DNA from: Mitsuaria sp. PDC51
GTDB taxonomy: Bacteria; Pseudomonadota; Gammaproteobacteria; Burkholderiales; Burkholderiaceae_C
Assembly (NCBI RefSeq): GCF_900113225.1
Contig: NZ_FOZE01000001.1
Location: 496,001-560,000 of the forward strand
Direction of reading: 5' to 3'
DNA: 64,000 nt
The notes under the pieces are model-generated. The model had not been told where the DNA came from, did not search any database, and saw only the letters and a program-made list of their open reading frames with translations. Below, one piece after another: positions 8,025-18,154 of this stretch (its first letter is position 1; every line of letters begins with the position of its first letter). The translations under genes and the position numbers were made by a program.

Positions 8025-9158
8025 TCAACGCTTCACGCGTCCGTCGCTGGTCAGCAGGGTCATCTCGACGAAGCTCGAGCCGACATGCTTGTTGGGCCGG
8101 AAGTTCACGTTGAAGCCGCCGAGGTTGTAGTTCTGCAGGCTGTCCAGCCCGGCGACCAGGCCCTCGCGGGTCGGGCGGGTCGCGCGGCGGATGCCCTCGC
8201 TGATGACCTTGGCGCCGATGTAGCCCTCGATGGCGGTGTAGTTGAACTTCTGGCCGGCCTTGGTGGCGGCCTGCTGGTATTCGTGGACCACGCCGACCTG
8301 CGTGCCGAACGGGTAAGGCATGACCTGGCTGACCACCACGCCCATCGCGTCCTTGCCCAGTTCCTCCAGCAGCGCCTGGGTGCCGACGAAGGAGACGTTG
8401 TAGAACACGCCGCCGTAGCCGGCCTTGCGCGCGGCGCGGATGAAGGCGGCGCAGCTCTTGTAGGCGCTGATCATGACGATGGCCTCGGGTGGCGCGCCGT
8501 TCTGCACCAGGTCCTTGACCGCCTTGGCGACGTCGACGCTGTTGCGCTCGACGGTGGAGGTGGCCAGCGGCTGGATCGACAGCGGCTTCATCGCGCGCAG
8601 CACGCCGTCCAGGCCGGCCTTGCCGTAGGCGTCGTTCTGGTGGAAGACGGAGATCCGCATCAGGCCCAGGTGGGCCAGCTGCTTCACGATCAGGGCGGTC
8701 TCGTCGTAATACGAGGCGCGCACGTGATAGACCCAGGGGCTGAACGGATCGCGCAGCGCCTCGGCGCCGGTGAAGGGCGCCACGAACGGGATCTTGGCCT
8801 GGTTGACCAGCGGCAGCGCGGCCAGCGAGGTCGGCGTGCCGACATAGCCGAACAGCGCGAAGACGTCGTCGGCGATCAGCTTCTCGGTGTTGGCCTTGCA
8901 GCGGTCCGGCTCGTAGCCGTCGTCCAGCGTGCGCAGCTCGATCAGGGTGCCGTTGATGCCGCCGGCGGCGTTCTGCGCGTCGAAGAAGAGTTTCGCGCCG
9001 GCCTGCATCTGCAGGCCCAGCTGCGAGGCCGCGCCCGTCAGCGGCGCCGACTGGCCCAGCACGAGGCGTTTGCCTTGCGCGCGGACGGCCGTCGGGATGG
9101 GCAGGGTGGCGAGCGCGCCCAGGGCGCTGGCGGAGGCGAGGAGTTGGCGGCGATCCAA
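8025..9158 (-). CDS. ABC transporter substrate-binding protein, branched-chain amino acid (LivJ) type
   Basis: A 377-residue periplasmic binding protein of the type I (Leu/Ile/Val-like, Peripla_BP_6) fold. The N-terminus MDRRQLLASASALGALATLP looks like a twin-arginine leader, with cleavage probably after AVRAQ. Fold markers include VLGQSAPLTGAASQLG, GGINGTLIELRTLDDGYEP, and IAYV-like strands around FALFGYVGTPTS. The start is a TTG at 9158 with GGGAG seven bases upstream; longer in-frame starts place the leader internally and are wrong. No permease or ATPase genes are adjacent, so it is an orphan component. The ligand could be an amino acid, urea, amide or aromatic acid. Confidence 0.9.
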   Translation of the reverse strand: MDRRQLLASASALGALATLPIPTAVRAQGKRLVLGQSAPLTGAASQLGLQMQAGAKLFFDAQNAAGGINGTLIELRTLDDGYEPDRCKANTEKLIADDVFALFGYVGTPTSLAALPLVNQAKIPFVAPFTGAEALRDPFSPWVYHVRASYYDETALIVKQLAHLGLMRISVFHQNDAYGKAGLDGVLRAMKPLSIQPLATSTVERNSVDVAKAVKDLVQNGAPPEAIVMISAYKSCAAFIRAARKAGYGGVFYNVSFVGTQALLEELGKDAMGVVVSQVMPYPFGTQVGVVHEYQQAATKAGQKFNYTAIEGYIGAKVISEGIRRATRPTREGLVAGLDSLQNYNLGGFNVNFRPNKHVGSSFVEMTLLTSDGRVKR

Positions 9159-9364
9159 GAGAGGCTCCCAGGGGGTGCGATAGATGTTGTGGCGCCTGCC
9201 TGAGCGACTGACGCCAGGAGGCTCGACACGACCTATTTCGGCCCCCAACAAGCGAGCTTAGCGGTTCGTGCGCCAAGCGTCGTCACCATGTTCGGTAAGA
9301 AAGCGAAAGCGTGTGGCGCCTGTGCAATAGTTGACGTTCCTCGCCCGCTCTCCAAGAACCGACC

Positions 9365-11443
9365 GTGAATCTTCCGCCACCGGCCCATCACCACGACGAT
9401 CCGGCCCTCGCCCGGACGCCCGCACCGCCGTCGCGGGTGGTGAAGGGCGCCTGCCCGCACGACTGCCCCGACACCTGCGCCCTGCGCATCACCGTCGAGG
9501 ACGGCAAGGTCGTCAAGGTGCAGGGCCAGCCGGACCATCCCAGCACCCACGGCGCGCTGTGCACCAAGGTGTCGCGCTACCCGGAGCGGACCTACCACGC
9601 GGAGCGCGTGCTGCACCCGCTCAAGCGCGTCAACGCCAAGCACGAGCCGCCGCGCTTCGAGCGCATCGGCTGGGACCAGGCGATCGCCGAGATCGCCGGC
9701 CGCCTGAAGGCGATCGCGGCGCGCGACCCGCAGGCCATCCTGCCCTACAGCTATGCCGGCACCATGGGCCTGCTGCAGGGCGAGGCCATGGCGGGTCGCT
9801 TCTTCAACCGGCTGGGCGCGTCCTGCCTGGACCGCACCATCTGCGCTTCGGCCGGCGGCGCGGCGCTGGCCGCGACCTACGGCCACAAGGTCGGCATGCA
9901 CCTGCCGCACTTCGCCGAATCGAAGCTGATCCTCATCTGGGGCAGCAACTCGATCGCCTCCAACCTGCATTTCTGGACCTTCGCCAACCAGGCCAAGCGC
10001 GAGGGCGCGAAGCTGGTCTGCATCGACCCGCGCAAGACCGAGACCGCGGACAAGTGCCACCAGCATCTGGCGCTGCTGCCCGGCACCGACGGCGCGCTGG
10101 CGCTGGGCCTGATGCACGAGCTGATCGCCCAGGACTGGCTGGACCACGACTACATCGCCCGGCATGTCGACGGCTGGGACGAACTGCGGGCCAAGGCGCT
10201 GGCCTGGCCCCCCGAGCGCACGGCCGCCGAATGCGGCCTGAGCGCGGACGAGGTGCGCGGCCTGGCGCGCGACTACGCGACGCTGGCGCCGGCGGCGATC
10301 CGGCTGAACTACGGCATGCAGCGCGTGCGCGGCGGCGGCAACGCGGTGCGCCTGATCGCGCTGCTGCCCTGCCTGACCGGCGCCTGGCGCCATCGCGCGG
10401 GCGGGCTGCTGCTGTCGAGCTCGGGCTGGTTCGCGCCCTTCAAGAACCCGGCGCTGGAGCGTCCCGAGCTGCGCGCCGGCCGGCCCTCCCGCACGATCAA
10501 CATGAGCACCATCGGCGACGACCTGCTGCGCGAGGCCTCGCCCGACTTCGGGCCGCGGATCGAGGCGCTGGTCGTCTACAACAGCAACCCGGTGGCGGTG
10601 GCGCCGGAGTCGCCGAAGGTGGTGGCGGGCTTCCAGCGGCCCGACCTGTTCACCGTGGTGCTGGAACACTTCCTGACCGACACCGCCGACCTGGCCGACT
10701 ACGTGCTGCCGGCGACCACGCAGCTCGAGCACCTGGACATCCACACCAGCTACGGCCACACCGACGTGCTGGTCAACGAGCCGGCGGTCGCGCCGCTGGG
10801 CGAGTCGCGGTCCAACACGCGGATCTTCCGCGAGCTCGCCGCGGCGATGGGCTTCGACGAGCCCGCCTTCCACGATGACGACGAGGCGCTGCTGCGCCAG
10901 GCCTTCCGCGACGACATCGACCTGGCCCAGCTGCGCGAGCGCGGCTGGTTCAAGCTGCCGCTCAAGGAGGCGCCGTTCGCCGAGGGCGGCTTCCCGTCGG
11001 CCAGCGGCAAGGCCGATGCGCGCGGCGCGGACTACGTGGCCAACTACGAGAGCCGGTCCAGCGCGCCGGCGCTGGCGGCGCGGTATCCGCTGGCGATGAT
11101 CTCGCCGCCGGCGCGCAACCACCTGAACAGCACCTTCGTGAACGTGAAGAGCCTGCGCGACATCGAAGGCGAGCAGGTGCTCGAGATGAGCGCCGGTGAC
11201 GCCGCCGCGCGCGGCCTGGCCGATGGACAGCTGGTGCGGGTCTTCAACGACCGCGGCAGCTATGCCTGCCGGCTGGACGTCAGCGCCCGCGCGCGCGAGG
11301 GCGTCGTGCACGGACTGGGCATCTGGTGGCGCAAGCTCGGCGCCGACGGCCGCAATGTCAACGAGGTGACGCACCAGCGGCTCACCGACATGGGCCGCGC
11401 GCCGTGCTTCTACGACTGCCTGGTCGAGGTCGCCGCGGCCTGA
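9365..11443 (+). CDS. Molybdopterin-dependent oxidoreductase with 4Fe-4S site
   Basis: A 692-residue DMSO-reductase-family protein. The N-terminal Molybdop_Fe4S4 domain has Cys30, Cys34, Cys38 and Cys66 (CPHDCPDTC ... HGALC). The large molybdopterin domain follows, and the C-terminal molydopterin dinucleotide-binding domain is seen in YPLAMISPPARNHLNSTF and the last 100 residues. No Tat leader is present, so it is likely cytoplasmic. The start is a GTG at 9365. No partner electron-transfer subunits are adjacent, as is usual for this single-subunit BisC-like subfamily. The substrate cannot be named; a role in oxidising or reducing a small organic molecule is the family expectation. Confidence 0.9.
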   Translation: MNLPPPAHHHDDPALARTPAPPSRVVKGACPHDCPDTCALRITVEDGKVVKVQGQPDHPSTHGALCTKVSRYPERTYHAERVLHPLKRVNAKHEPPRFERIGWDQAIAEIAGRLKAIAARDPQAILPYSYAGTMGLLQGEAMAGRFFNRLGASCLDRTICASAGGAALAATYGHKVGMHLPHFAESKLILIWGSNSIASNLHFWTFANQAKREGAKLVCIDPRKTETADKCHQHLALLPGTDGALALGLMHELIAQDWLDHDYIARHVDGWDELRAKALAWPPERTAAECGLSADEVRGLARDYATLAPAAIRLNYGMQRVRGGGNAVRLIALLPCLTGAWRHRAGGLLLSSSGWFAPFKNPALERPELRAGRPSRTINMSTIGDDLLREASPDFGPRIEALVVYNSNPVAVAPESPKVVAGFQRPDLFTVVLEHFLTDTADLADYVLPATTQLEHLDIHTSYGHTDVLVNEPAVAPLGESRSNTRIFRELAAAMGFDEPAFHDDDEALLRQAFRDDIDLAQLRERGWFKLPLKEAPFAEGGFPSASGKADARGADYVANYESRSSAPALAARYPLAMISPPARNHLNSTFVNVKSLRDIEGEQVLEMSAGDAAARGLADGQLVRVFNDRGSYACRLDVSARAREGVVHGLGIWWRKLGADGRNVNEVTHQRLTDMGRAPCFYDCLVEVAAA

Positions 11444-11468
11444 GCGCCGCGCACGGACGGCGACGCCG

Positions 11469-12560
11469 ATGACGACGCGGATCACGACGCCGATCGCGAC
11501 GCGGATCCCTCGCGGACTGAAGGCGCTGTGCCTCGCGCCGCTGCTGCTGGCGCTGTTCGCGCTGGGCGGTTGCGCGCAGCTGTCCTATTACGGGCAGTCG
11601 CTGTCGGGCCATCTGTCGCTGGTGCGCGCGGCCAAGCCGGTCGACGACTGGCTCGCGCAGCCCGACCTGGATCCGGAAGTCCGCCAGCAGCTGGTGCTGT
11701 CGCAGGCGCTGCGCGCCTATGCGTCGTCGGAGCTGAAGCTGCCGGACAACGACAGCTACCGCCGCTACGCCGACCTCAAGCGCGGCGCCGCGGTGTGGAA
11801 CGTCGTCGCGACGCCGGAGCTGAGCCTGCAGCTGAAGACCTGGTGCTACCCGATCATGGGCTGCGCCGGCTACCGCGGCTACTTCGATCCGCAGGCCGCG
11901 CGCGCGCTCGCGCAGCAGCTGCGCCAGGACGGCTACGAGCCCTATGTGTACGGCGTGCCGGCCTATTCCTCGCTGGGCTGGAGCAACTGGCTGGGCGGCG
12001 ATCCGCTGCTCAACACCTTCATCCGGTATCCGGAGGGGCAGCTCGCGCGGATGATCTTCCACGAGCTCGCGCACCAGGTGGCCTACGCGAATGACGACAC
12101 CACCTTCAACGAGAGCTTCGCGACCGCGGTCGAGCAGATCGGCGTCGCGCGCTGGCTGAAGGACCGTCCGGACGCATTGCGGGTGGACGAGCAGTCGCGC
12201 AGCCGGCAGGACGAGGTCCAGGCGCTGCTCAAGGCGACACGCGAGCAGTTGCGCGAGGTCTTCCGCAGCGCCGCCAGCGACGACGAGAAGCGCGCCGGCA
12301 AGGCCGCGGCCTTCGCGCGGCTGCGCGCCGACTACGAGGCGATGAAGCGGGACCGCTGGGGCGGCGACACGCGCTTCGATCGCTGGGTCTCGGGCCTGAA
12401 CACGCCGGCGCTGGCGATCCAGGGCAGCTACACGGACCTGGTGCCGGACTTCCTCCGGTTGTTCGAGCGCCTGGACGGGGACTGGCCGCGCTTCTACGCG
12501 GAAGTCCAGCGACTGGCCAAGCTGCCCAAGGACGAGCGCCGGGCGGCGCTGTCCCGCTGA
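11469..12560 (+). CDS. Lipoprotein zinc aminopeptidase-like protein (PF10023 type)
   Basis: A 363-residue putative metallopeptidase. The N-terminus has a hydrophobic signal ending in a lipobox-like LGGC (Cys about 35), so it should be a membrane-anchored lipoprotein facing the periplasm. The zinc motif HELAH is at about residue 198 within ARMIFHELAHQVAYANDD, followed by NESFATAVEQIG, a pattern shared by the uncharacterised 'predicted aminopeptidase' family. It starts 25 bases after the molybdoenzyme stop and may be co-transcribed with it. Two further in-frame methionines are not nearby, so the ATG at 11469 is kept. Peptidase activity is inferred from the motif only. Confidence 0.85.
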   Translation: MTTRITTPIATRIPRGLKALCLAPLLLALFALGGCAQLSYYGQSLSGHLSLVRAAKPVDDWLAQPDLDPEVRQQLVLSQALRAYASSELKLPDNDSYRRYADLKRGAAVWNVVATPELSLQLKTWCYPIMGCAGYRGYFDPQAARALAQQLRQDGYEPYVYGVPAYSSLGWSNWLGGDPLLNTFIRYPEGQLARMIFHELAHQVAYANDDTTFNESFATAVEQIGVARWLKDRPDALRVDEQSRSRQDEVQALLKATREQLREVFRSAASDDEKRAGKAAAFARLRADYEAMKRDRWGGDTRFDRWVSGLNTPALAIQGSYTDLVPDFLRLFERLDGDWPRFYAEVQRLAKLPKDERRAALSR

Positions 12561-12596
12561 GGCCGAAGCCGCTTGGAGAGCCGCTTGCGAGGCTGC

Positions 12597-12848
12597 TTAC
12601 TTCAGGCCTTCGACCAGGTCGATGTAGTCCTGCATCGCCTCGTCGCTGGTCTTGCCTTCCAGCGTCTTCCAGGCGTCCCACTTGGCGCGGTTGACGAAGT
12701 CCGTCATGCCGGGGCGATCGCCCTCGACATCGCCGGCGGTGGCCTGCTTGAACAGCGCGTACAGCTTCAGCAGGGTCTGGTTGTCCGGCCGCTCGGGCAG
12801 GGTCTTGGAATCGGCGACGGCCGCGTCGAACTGGTCCTTGAGGCTCAT
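12597..12848 (-). CDS. Acyl-CoA-binding protein (ACBP)
   Basis: An 83-residue, four-helix acyl-CoA-binding protein that buffers long-chain acyl-CoA in the cytoplasm. The family residues are present: FDAAVADSKTLPERPDNQTLLKLYALFKQAT, then the GDRPGM and AKWDAWKTLEGKTSDEAM stretches, including the Tyr, Lys and Trp positions that contact the CoA. The ATG at 12848 is preceded by GGAGA. It lies beside the divergently transcribed wax ester synthase/DGAT gene, which uses acyl-CoA, a plausible functional pairing. Confidence 0.93.
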   Translation of the reverse strand: MSLKDQFDAAVADSKTLPERPDNQTLLKLYALFKQATAGDVEGDRPGMTDFVNRAKWDAWKTLEGKTSDEAMQDYIDLVEGLK

Positions 12849-12957
12849 GTGTGTCTCCCATGGCGATGAGCAGGGCGTCCCGTTGGCGACAATCGGGACG
12901 GACGGCCGCGATGTTACCCAGCCCACCTCCCGGCGCGGACTGGGGCCGCCTCTCTAG

Positions 12958-14601
12958 ATGACGCATCATCGGGAGCGCATCGCCCGCCGCCAGAACCCCT
13001 TCCGCCAGGAGACCGCATTGCCCACTTCCGCCGCGTCGCGCCCGTCGCCCTCCCGCCGGAGCGCCAAGTCCACGCCGTCGAAGACGGCCGCACCGCCCGC
13101 GCGGTCGGCGTCGTCCGCGAGGGCCGCGAAGCCTGCCGGCCTCCCGCGTGACGCGGAGCCGATGTCCAAGGTCGACACCGCCTGGCTGCGCCTGGACACC
13201 GAGGCCAACCGCATGGTCATCCACGGGGTGCTGCTGCTGAAGCCGACCATCGCGCTCGAGGACCTGCGTCGCCGCGTCGCCGAGCGGCTGCTGCGCTTCC
13301 CGCGCTTCCGGCAGCGCGTCGTCGAAACCGGCGACAGCGCCTGGTGGGTGGAGGACGCCGAGGTCGACATCGCCCGCCACGTGGTGCCCGAGACGCTGCC
13401 GCGCCGCCGCGGCCGACCGCTGGAAGGCGCGCTGCAGGACCGCCTGGCCGAGCTGGCCGCCGAGCCGCTCGATCCGTCGCGGCCGCTGTGGCAGCTGCAC
13501 CTGATCGAGCATTACGACGGCAGCAGCGCGCTGATCGCGCGCGTGCATCACTGCATCGCCGACGGCATCGCGCTGATCGCGGTGCTGCTGTCGATCACCG
13601 ATGGCGGCGCGGTGCCGCCGGCGCAGGCGGCGGCACCGAAGAAGACCCCGGCGGGGAAGGCGGCGAAGGCGGCGAAGGCGAAGGCCGGCTCGGTCGCGAG
13701 CGCCGAGGACGCCGAGCCCGAATGGCTCGCCGACGCGATGGTCAAACCGATCCATGCCTGGACGGTGCGCGAGATCCAGGAACGCGCCGGCTCGGACCGC
13801 TCGGGCGCCGCGGCCGCCTCGCCGGCCGAGCGGCTCGGCCGCCAGGTGCTGGAGGACGCGGCGGCGCTGACCGAGGCGCCCGATGACGCCAAGACCCGCC
13901 TCAAGGGCAAGGCCGGCCGCGCCAAGCGGGTGGCCTGGGGCGCGCCTCTGGCGCTGGACGCCGTCAAGGCGGTGGGCAAGTCGATGAACGTGTCGGTGAA
14001 CGACGTGCTGCTGAGCTGCGTCGCCGGCGCGATCGGGCTCTACCTGCGCGGCCACGGCGACGACACCGAGGGCCAGGAGATCCGCGCGCTGGTGCCGGTC
14101 AACCTGCGGCCGCTGGAGACGGCCTGGCAACTGGGCAACCGCTTCGGCATGGTGCCGCTGCCGATGCCGGTGGGCATCACGAATCCGGTCAAGCGGCTCT
14201 ACGCGGTGCACGCGCAGACGCAGGCGCTCAAGAACAGCCTGCAGCCGGCGCTGTCGCTGGGGCTGATGGCGACCTCCGGCACGGTGGAGAAGGCGGCGCA
14301 GCGGGCGATGCTCAAGACCCTGTCGCGCAAGGCGACGGCGCTGATGACCCACGTGCCGGGCCCGGCGCAGACGCTGCGGCTGTGCGACTCGGCGGTCGAG
14401 CGCGTCATGTTCTGGGCGCCGCAGGCCGGCGACATGAGCCTGGGCATCAGCATCCTGACCTACGCCGGCCAAGTGCAGTTCGGCCTCATCGCCGACGCCG
14501 GGCTGTGCCCCGATCCGCAGGCCATCGTGGCCCACTTCGAGCCCGAGTTCCAGCACCTGCTCACGCTGGCGCTGATGCTCCCGTGGGAGACGAAGGACTG
14601 A
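12958..14601 (+). CDS. Wax ester synthase / diacylglycerol acyltransferase (WS/DGAT family)
   Basis: A 547-residue acyltransferase that would esterify fatty alcohols or diacylglycerol with acyl-CoA to make neutral storage lipid. The catalytic HHxxxDG motif is HHCIADG at about residues 198-204, and the second family block NLRPL...GNRFGMVPLP is present, as is THVPGP in place of the usual SNVPGP. The first 60-70 residues are a Ser/Ala/Arg/Lys-rich low-complexity tail. The ATG at 12958 has no clear ribosome-binding site, whereas an in-frame TTG at 13018 has AGGAGA five bases upstream and may be the true start. The linker at about residues 220-245 is Ala/Lys-rich. Confidence 0.9.
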   Translation: MTHHRERIARRQNPFRQETALPTSAASRPSPSRRSAKSTPSKTAAPPARSASSARAAKPAGLPRDAEPMSKVDTAWLRLDTEANRMVIHGVLLLKPTIALEDLRRRVAERLLRFPRFRQRVVETGDSAWWVEDAEVDIARHVVPETLPRRRGRPLEGALQDRLAELAAEPLDPSRPLWQLHLIEHYDGSSALIARVHHCIADGIALIAVLLSITDGGAVPPAQAAAPKKTPAGKAAKAAKAKAGSVASAEDAEPEWLADAMVKPIHAWTVREIQERAGSDRSGAAAASPAERLGRQVLEDAAALTEAPDDAKTRLKGKAGRAKRVAWGAPLALDAVKAVGKSMNVSVNDVLLSCVAGAIGLYLRGHGDDTEGQEIRALVPVNLRPLETAWQLGNRFGMVPLPMPVGITNPVKRLYAVHAQTQALKNSLQPALSLGLMATSGTVEKAAQRAMLKTLSRKATALMTHVPGPAQTLRLCDSAVERVMFWAPQAGDMSLGISILTYAGQVQFGLIADAGLCPDPQAIVAHFEPEFQHLLTLALMLPWETKD

Positions 14602-14628
14602 GCGCCGGCCCGCCGTCCGCGCCATGCA

Positions 14629-14652
14629 GAACGCCGCCCGGGGGCGGCGTTC
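14629..14652. terminator. Bidirectional hairpin terminator between convergent genes
   Basis: GAACGCCGCC / GGCGGCGTTC makes a perfect 10-base stem with a CGGG tetraloop, placed between the convergent WS/DGAT gene and the small secreted-protein gene. There is no long T-run, so efficiency is uncertain. Confidence 0.6.
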
Positions 14653-14671
14653 GTCGCTGGGGCAGGACGCC

Positions 14672-15007
14672 TTATTTGGCGGCCTTCTTCGCCGGCTGCG
14701 GACGGCCGGCGGCGGTCGGGTAGGCGGACATCACCTTGACCGGGTCGGCGCTGGCCAGGTACTCGGCGTACTGCGTCTGGGCGCAGGCGACCGGCTGACC
14801 GGAAGTGGCCTCGCCGCGGTACTCGCCGCGGTTGTAGACGAAGCGGTACTCGTTGGCGGCGGCCGGCTGCTCGAAGCGCACCGCGTGCTGGCTGGCGCAC
14901 TCGGCGCGCAGGGCCTTGGCGTCGGCATTCTCGGCAGAGGCGGCGGCGGCATGCGCCATCGGGGCGGCCAGGGCCAGCAGGGCGGCGGAGATCAGGATGC
15001 GCGTCAT
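14672..15007 (-). CDS. Small secreted protein of unknown function
   Basis: A 111-residue protein with a clear Sec signal peptide (MTRILISAALLALAAPMAHA, cleavage near residue 20-22). The mature part has two cysteines (AECASQH and VACAQT) that could form one disulfide, and ends in a Lys/Ala-rich tail. I do not recognise a family. The ATG at 15007 follows a GGGACCGACTCC leader, weak as a ribosome site. Upstream lies an AT-rich CCCTATAAATTAGGG imperfect palindrome (about 15042-15056) that may contain its promoter. Confidence 0.7.
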   Translation of the reverse strand: MTRILISAALLALAAPMAHAAAASAENADAKALRAECASQHAVRFEQPAAANEYRFVYNRGEYRGEATSGQPVACAQTQYAEYLASADPVKVMSAYPTAAGRPQPAKKAAK

Positions 15008-15179
15008 GGAGTCGGTCCCTAGAGGTCGTTGAATGCGATATCCCTAATTTATAGGGTGTCGTTTTTCGACGCCAACCGCGACCAGGGGGGGCTGGCCGCG
15101 CACGATGCCAGGGTTTCCTCGGAGGCCCGCCGCGGGACCGGATGCTAGTCCGCCGAAGCGCTAGGGCGGCTCCCGGGGG

Positions 15180-15851
15180 TCAGGCCGTGCCGTCCGCGGG
15201 CGCCTGGTACTTGCCCGCCAGCTGGAACAGGTGGTCCCGCGAGGTCGGCTCCAGGTAGGGCAGCAGCAGCCCCAGCACGTGGAAGGCGCCGCGCATCAGC
15301 GCCTCGCCGGCGCGGTCGGGCTCCAGCGCGTTGCGCGGATCGCGCACGTATTCATAGCTCAGCCAGTAGCTCAGCAGCACCACCATCGCGTTGGCGGTGG
15401 GCACGGCCTCGCGCACCTGCATGGTCAGCGCGCCGCTGGCCTGCAGCCCGCCCAGCAGGCCCACCATCGCCTGCGTCTTCTGCTCCAGCACATGCTGGAA
15501 GTGCGTCTCCAGCTTGCGGTTCTTGGACAGCAGGTCGTTGAGGTCGCGGTACAGGAAGCGGTGCTGCCAGATCAGCTCGAACAGCATGTGGAAGAACAGC
15601 CAGGCATCCTCCACGTTCCGCACATTGCCCACCGCGCCCAGCAGCTCCGACAGCGACTTGTCGTAGCGGTTGAACAGCGCGTTGATCAACTCGTCCTTGG
15701 CCGGGTAGTGGTAGTACAGGTTGCCGGGCGAGATGCCGAGCTCCGCCGAAATCAGCGTGGTCGAGACGTTCGGCTCGCCGAAGCGATTGAAGAGGTCCAG
15801 CGTGACTTCGAGGATGCGTTCGGCGGTGCGGCGCGGCTTCTTGGTGGCCAT
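15180..15851 (-). CDS. TetR-family transcriptional regulator
   Basis: A 223-residue one-component regulator. The DNA-binding helix-turn-helix occupies residues about 8-55 (RILEVTLDLFNRFG ... ISAELGISPGNLYYHYPAKDEL), which is the typical TetR_N pattern. The C-terminal ligand domain resembles those of regulators grouped with PhaD/YcdC-like proteins (FELIWQHRFLYRDLNDLLSKN). It is divergent from the ABC exporter genes with 90 bases between, so it is a candidate regulator of that exporter. The ligand is not predictable. Confidence 0.92.
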   Translation of the reverse strand: MATKKPRRTAERILEVTLDLFNRFGEPNVSTTLISAELGISPGNLYYHYPAKDELINALFNRYDKSLSELLGAVGNVRNVEDAWLFFHMLFELIWQHRFLYRDLNDLLSKNRKLETHFQHVLEQKTQAMVGLLGGLQASGALTMQVREAVPTANAMVVLLSYWLSYEYVRDPRNALEPDRAGEALMRGAFHVLGLLLPYLEPTSRDHLFQLAGKYQAPADGTA

Positions 15852-15941
15852 GGGCCCGTGGGCGTGGTGGGGGGAGGTGGGCGCATTCTGTCATGACCCC
15901 AGGCGGGCACGGGACGGCCCCGCTCCCTACAATCCGCGCCC

Positions 15942-16894
<953 letters not shown>

Positions 16895-16898
<4 letters not shown>

Positions 16899-17677
16899 GC
16901 GCCAGCCATTTCCCGATCCGCCTCGAGGGCGCCCGTCCGCTCTTCTACAAGGAGGTGCTGCGCTTCTGGAAGGTCGGCTTCCAGACCGTGGGCGCGCCGG
17001 TGCTGACCGCGGTGCTCTACCTGCTGGTCTTCGGCCACGTGCTGGAGGACCACGTCAAGGTCTACGGCACCGTGGGCTACACCAGCTTCCTGATCCCGGG
17101 CCTGGTGATGATGAGCGTGCTGCAGAACGCCTTCGCCAACAGCAGCTCCTCGCTGATCCAGAGCAAGATCACCGGCAACCTGGTGTTCCTGCTGGTCACG
17201 CCGCTGTCGCACTGGGCCTGGTTCCTGGCCTACGTCGGCGCGTCGGTGATCCGCGGGCTGATGGTCGGCGCGGGCGTGTTCGTCGCCACCGTGTGGTTCG
17301 CGCCGCCGGGCATGGCCAAGCCGCTGTGGGTGCTGGCCTTCGCGATCCTGGGCGCGGGGCTGATGGGCTCGCTCGGCCTGATCGCCGGCCTGTGGGCGGA
17401 GAAGTTCGACCAGATGGCCGCCTTCCAGAACTTCATCGTGATGCCGATGACCTTCCTGTCGGGCGTGTTCTATTCGGTGCATTCGCTGCCCGCGTTCTGG
17501 CAGGGCGTCAGCCACCTGAACCCGTTCTTCTACATGATCGACGGCTTCCGCCACGGCTTCTTCGGCGTCAGCGACGCCTCGCCGTGGGTGAGCCTGGGCG
17601 TCGTGGCGATCGCCTTCGCCGCGGTGGCCGCCGTCGCGCTGGAGCTGCTGCGCCGCGGCTACAAGATCCGCCACTGA
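16895..17677 (+). CDS. ABC-2 type transporter permease (YadH-like)
   Basis: A 260-residue inner-membrane permease with six predicted membrane spans, starting with a cytoplasmic segment (RPLFYKEVLRFWKVGFQTVGAP) and including the ABC-2 family block YTSFLIPGLVMMSVLQNAFANSSSS and the later MTFLSGVFYSVHSLPAFWQ...NPFFYMIDGFRHGFFG. It pairs with the ATPase gene upstream by a four-base overlap. A GC-rich hairpin follows within 20 bases of the stop. Confidence 0.93.
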
Positions 17678-17697
17678 ACCGTCGCGACGACCGCGCC

Positions 17698-17721
17698 GGC
17701 CCGGCCCTCGCAAGCCGGGCC
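17698..17721 (+). terminator. Hairpin after the ABC exporter operon
   Basis: GGCCCGG / CCGGGCC forms a 7-base stem with a 10-base loop, 20 bases after the permease stop. It is followed by TCTCC rather than a T-run, so it is a weak or Rho-assisted terminator at best. Confidence 0.4.
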
Positions 17722-17775
17722 TCTCCAAGCACGAAAGCGCCCGCGCGAGGCGCCCGAGTAGAATCCCGCCCCATC

Positions 17776-18039
17776 ATGGCCGATCCGACCCCCGCAGAAG
17801 TCCAGAGCTACATCGCCCAGGGTCTCGCTTGCAGCGAGCTCCAGGTCGAGGGCGATGGACGCCATTTCTTCGCGACGATCGTGTCGGCCGAGTTCGAGGG
17901 CCTGAGCCGGATCAAGCGCCACCAGCGCGTGTACCAGGCACTGGGCGATCGCATGCGCGAGCAGATCCACGCGCTGTCGATGAAGACGCTGACCCCCGCC
18001 GAGTTCGCGCAGCAAGGCAGCGCGCATCACCATCACTGA
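17776..18039 (+). CDS. BolA-family protein (IbaG-like)
   Basis: An 87-residue BolA-domain protein. BolA/IbaG proteins pair with monothiol glutaredoxins in Fe-S cluster handling and acid or envelope stress. The class II KH-like pattern is present (LQVEGDGRHFFATIVSAEFEGLSRIKRHQRVYQALGDRM), with the conserved histidines in HQRVY. It ends in four histidines (AHHHH), an unusual tail that could bind metal. In many Burkholderiales bolA is followed by murA then hisG; here hisG follows directly after about 115 bases. Confidence 0.93.
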   Translation: MADPTPAEVQSYIAQGLACSELQVEGDGRHFFATIVSAEFEGLSRIKRHQRVYQALGDRMREQIHALSMKTLTPAEFAQQGSAHHHH

Positions 18040-18041
18040 AA

Positions 18042-18066
18042 GCCACCCGGCTGCGAGGCGGGTGGC
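18042..18066 (+). terminator. Hairpin after bolA
   Basis: GCCACCCG / CGGGTGGC gives an 8-base perfect stem with a 9-base loop, starting two bases after the bolA stop. No T-run follows. It could partly separate bolA from the his genes. Confidence 0.45.
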
Positions 18067-18154
18067 GGTGTGGCCCGTCCGGTGAACCCGCTGCCGTCCC
18101 GCTGAACAGCCCGAAGCGCTTCCGCGTGGAGCGCGCGTTCACCGAGGACACCGC

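Noticed and set aside
4221-9203. Very long plus-strand frames opposite glxA, the hydrolase genes and the binding-protein gene
   Set aside because: They are opposite well-identified genes, have GC-skewed low-information protein sequence, and no start signals.
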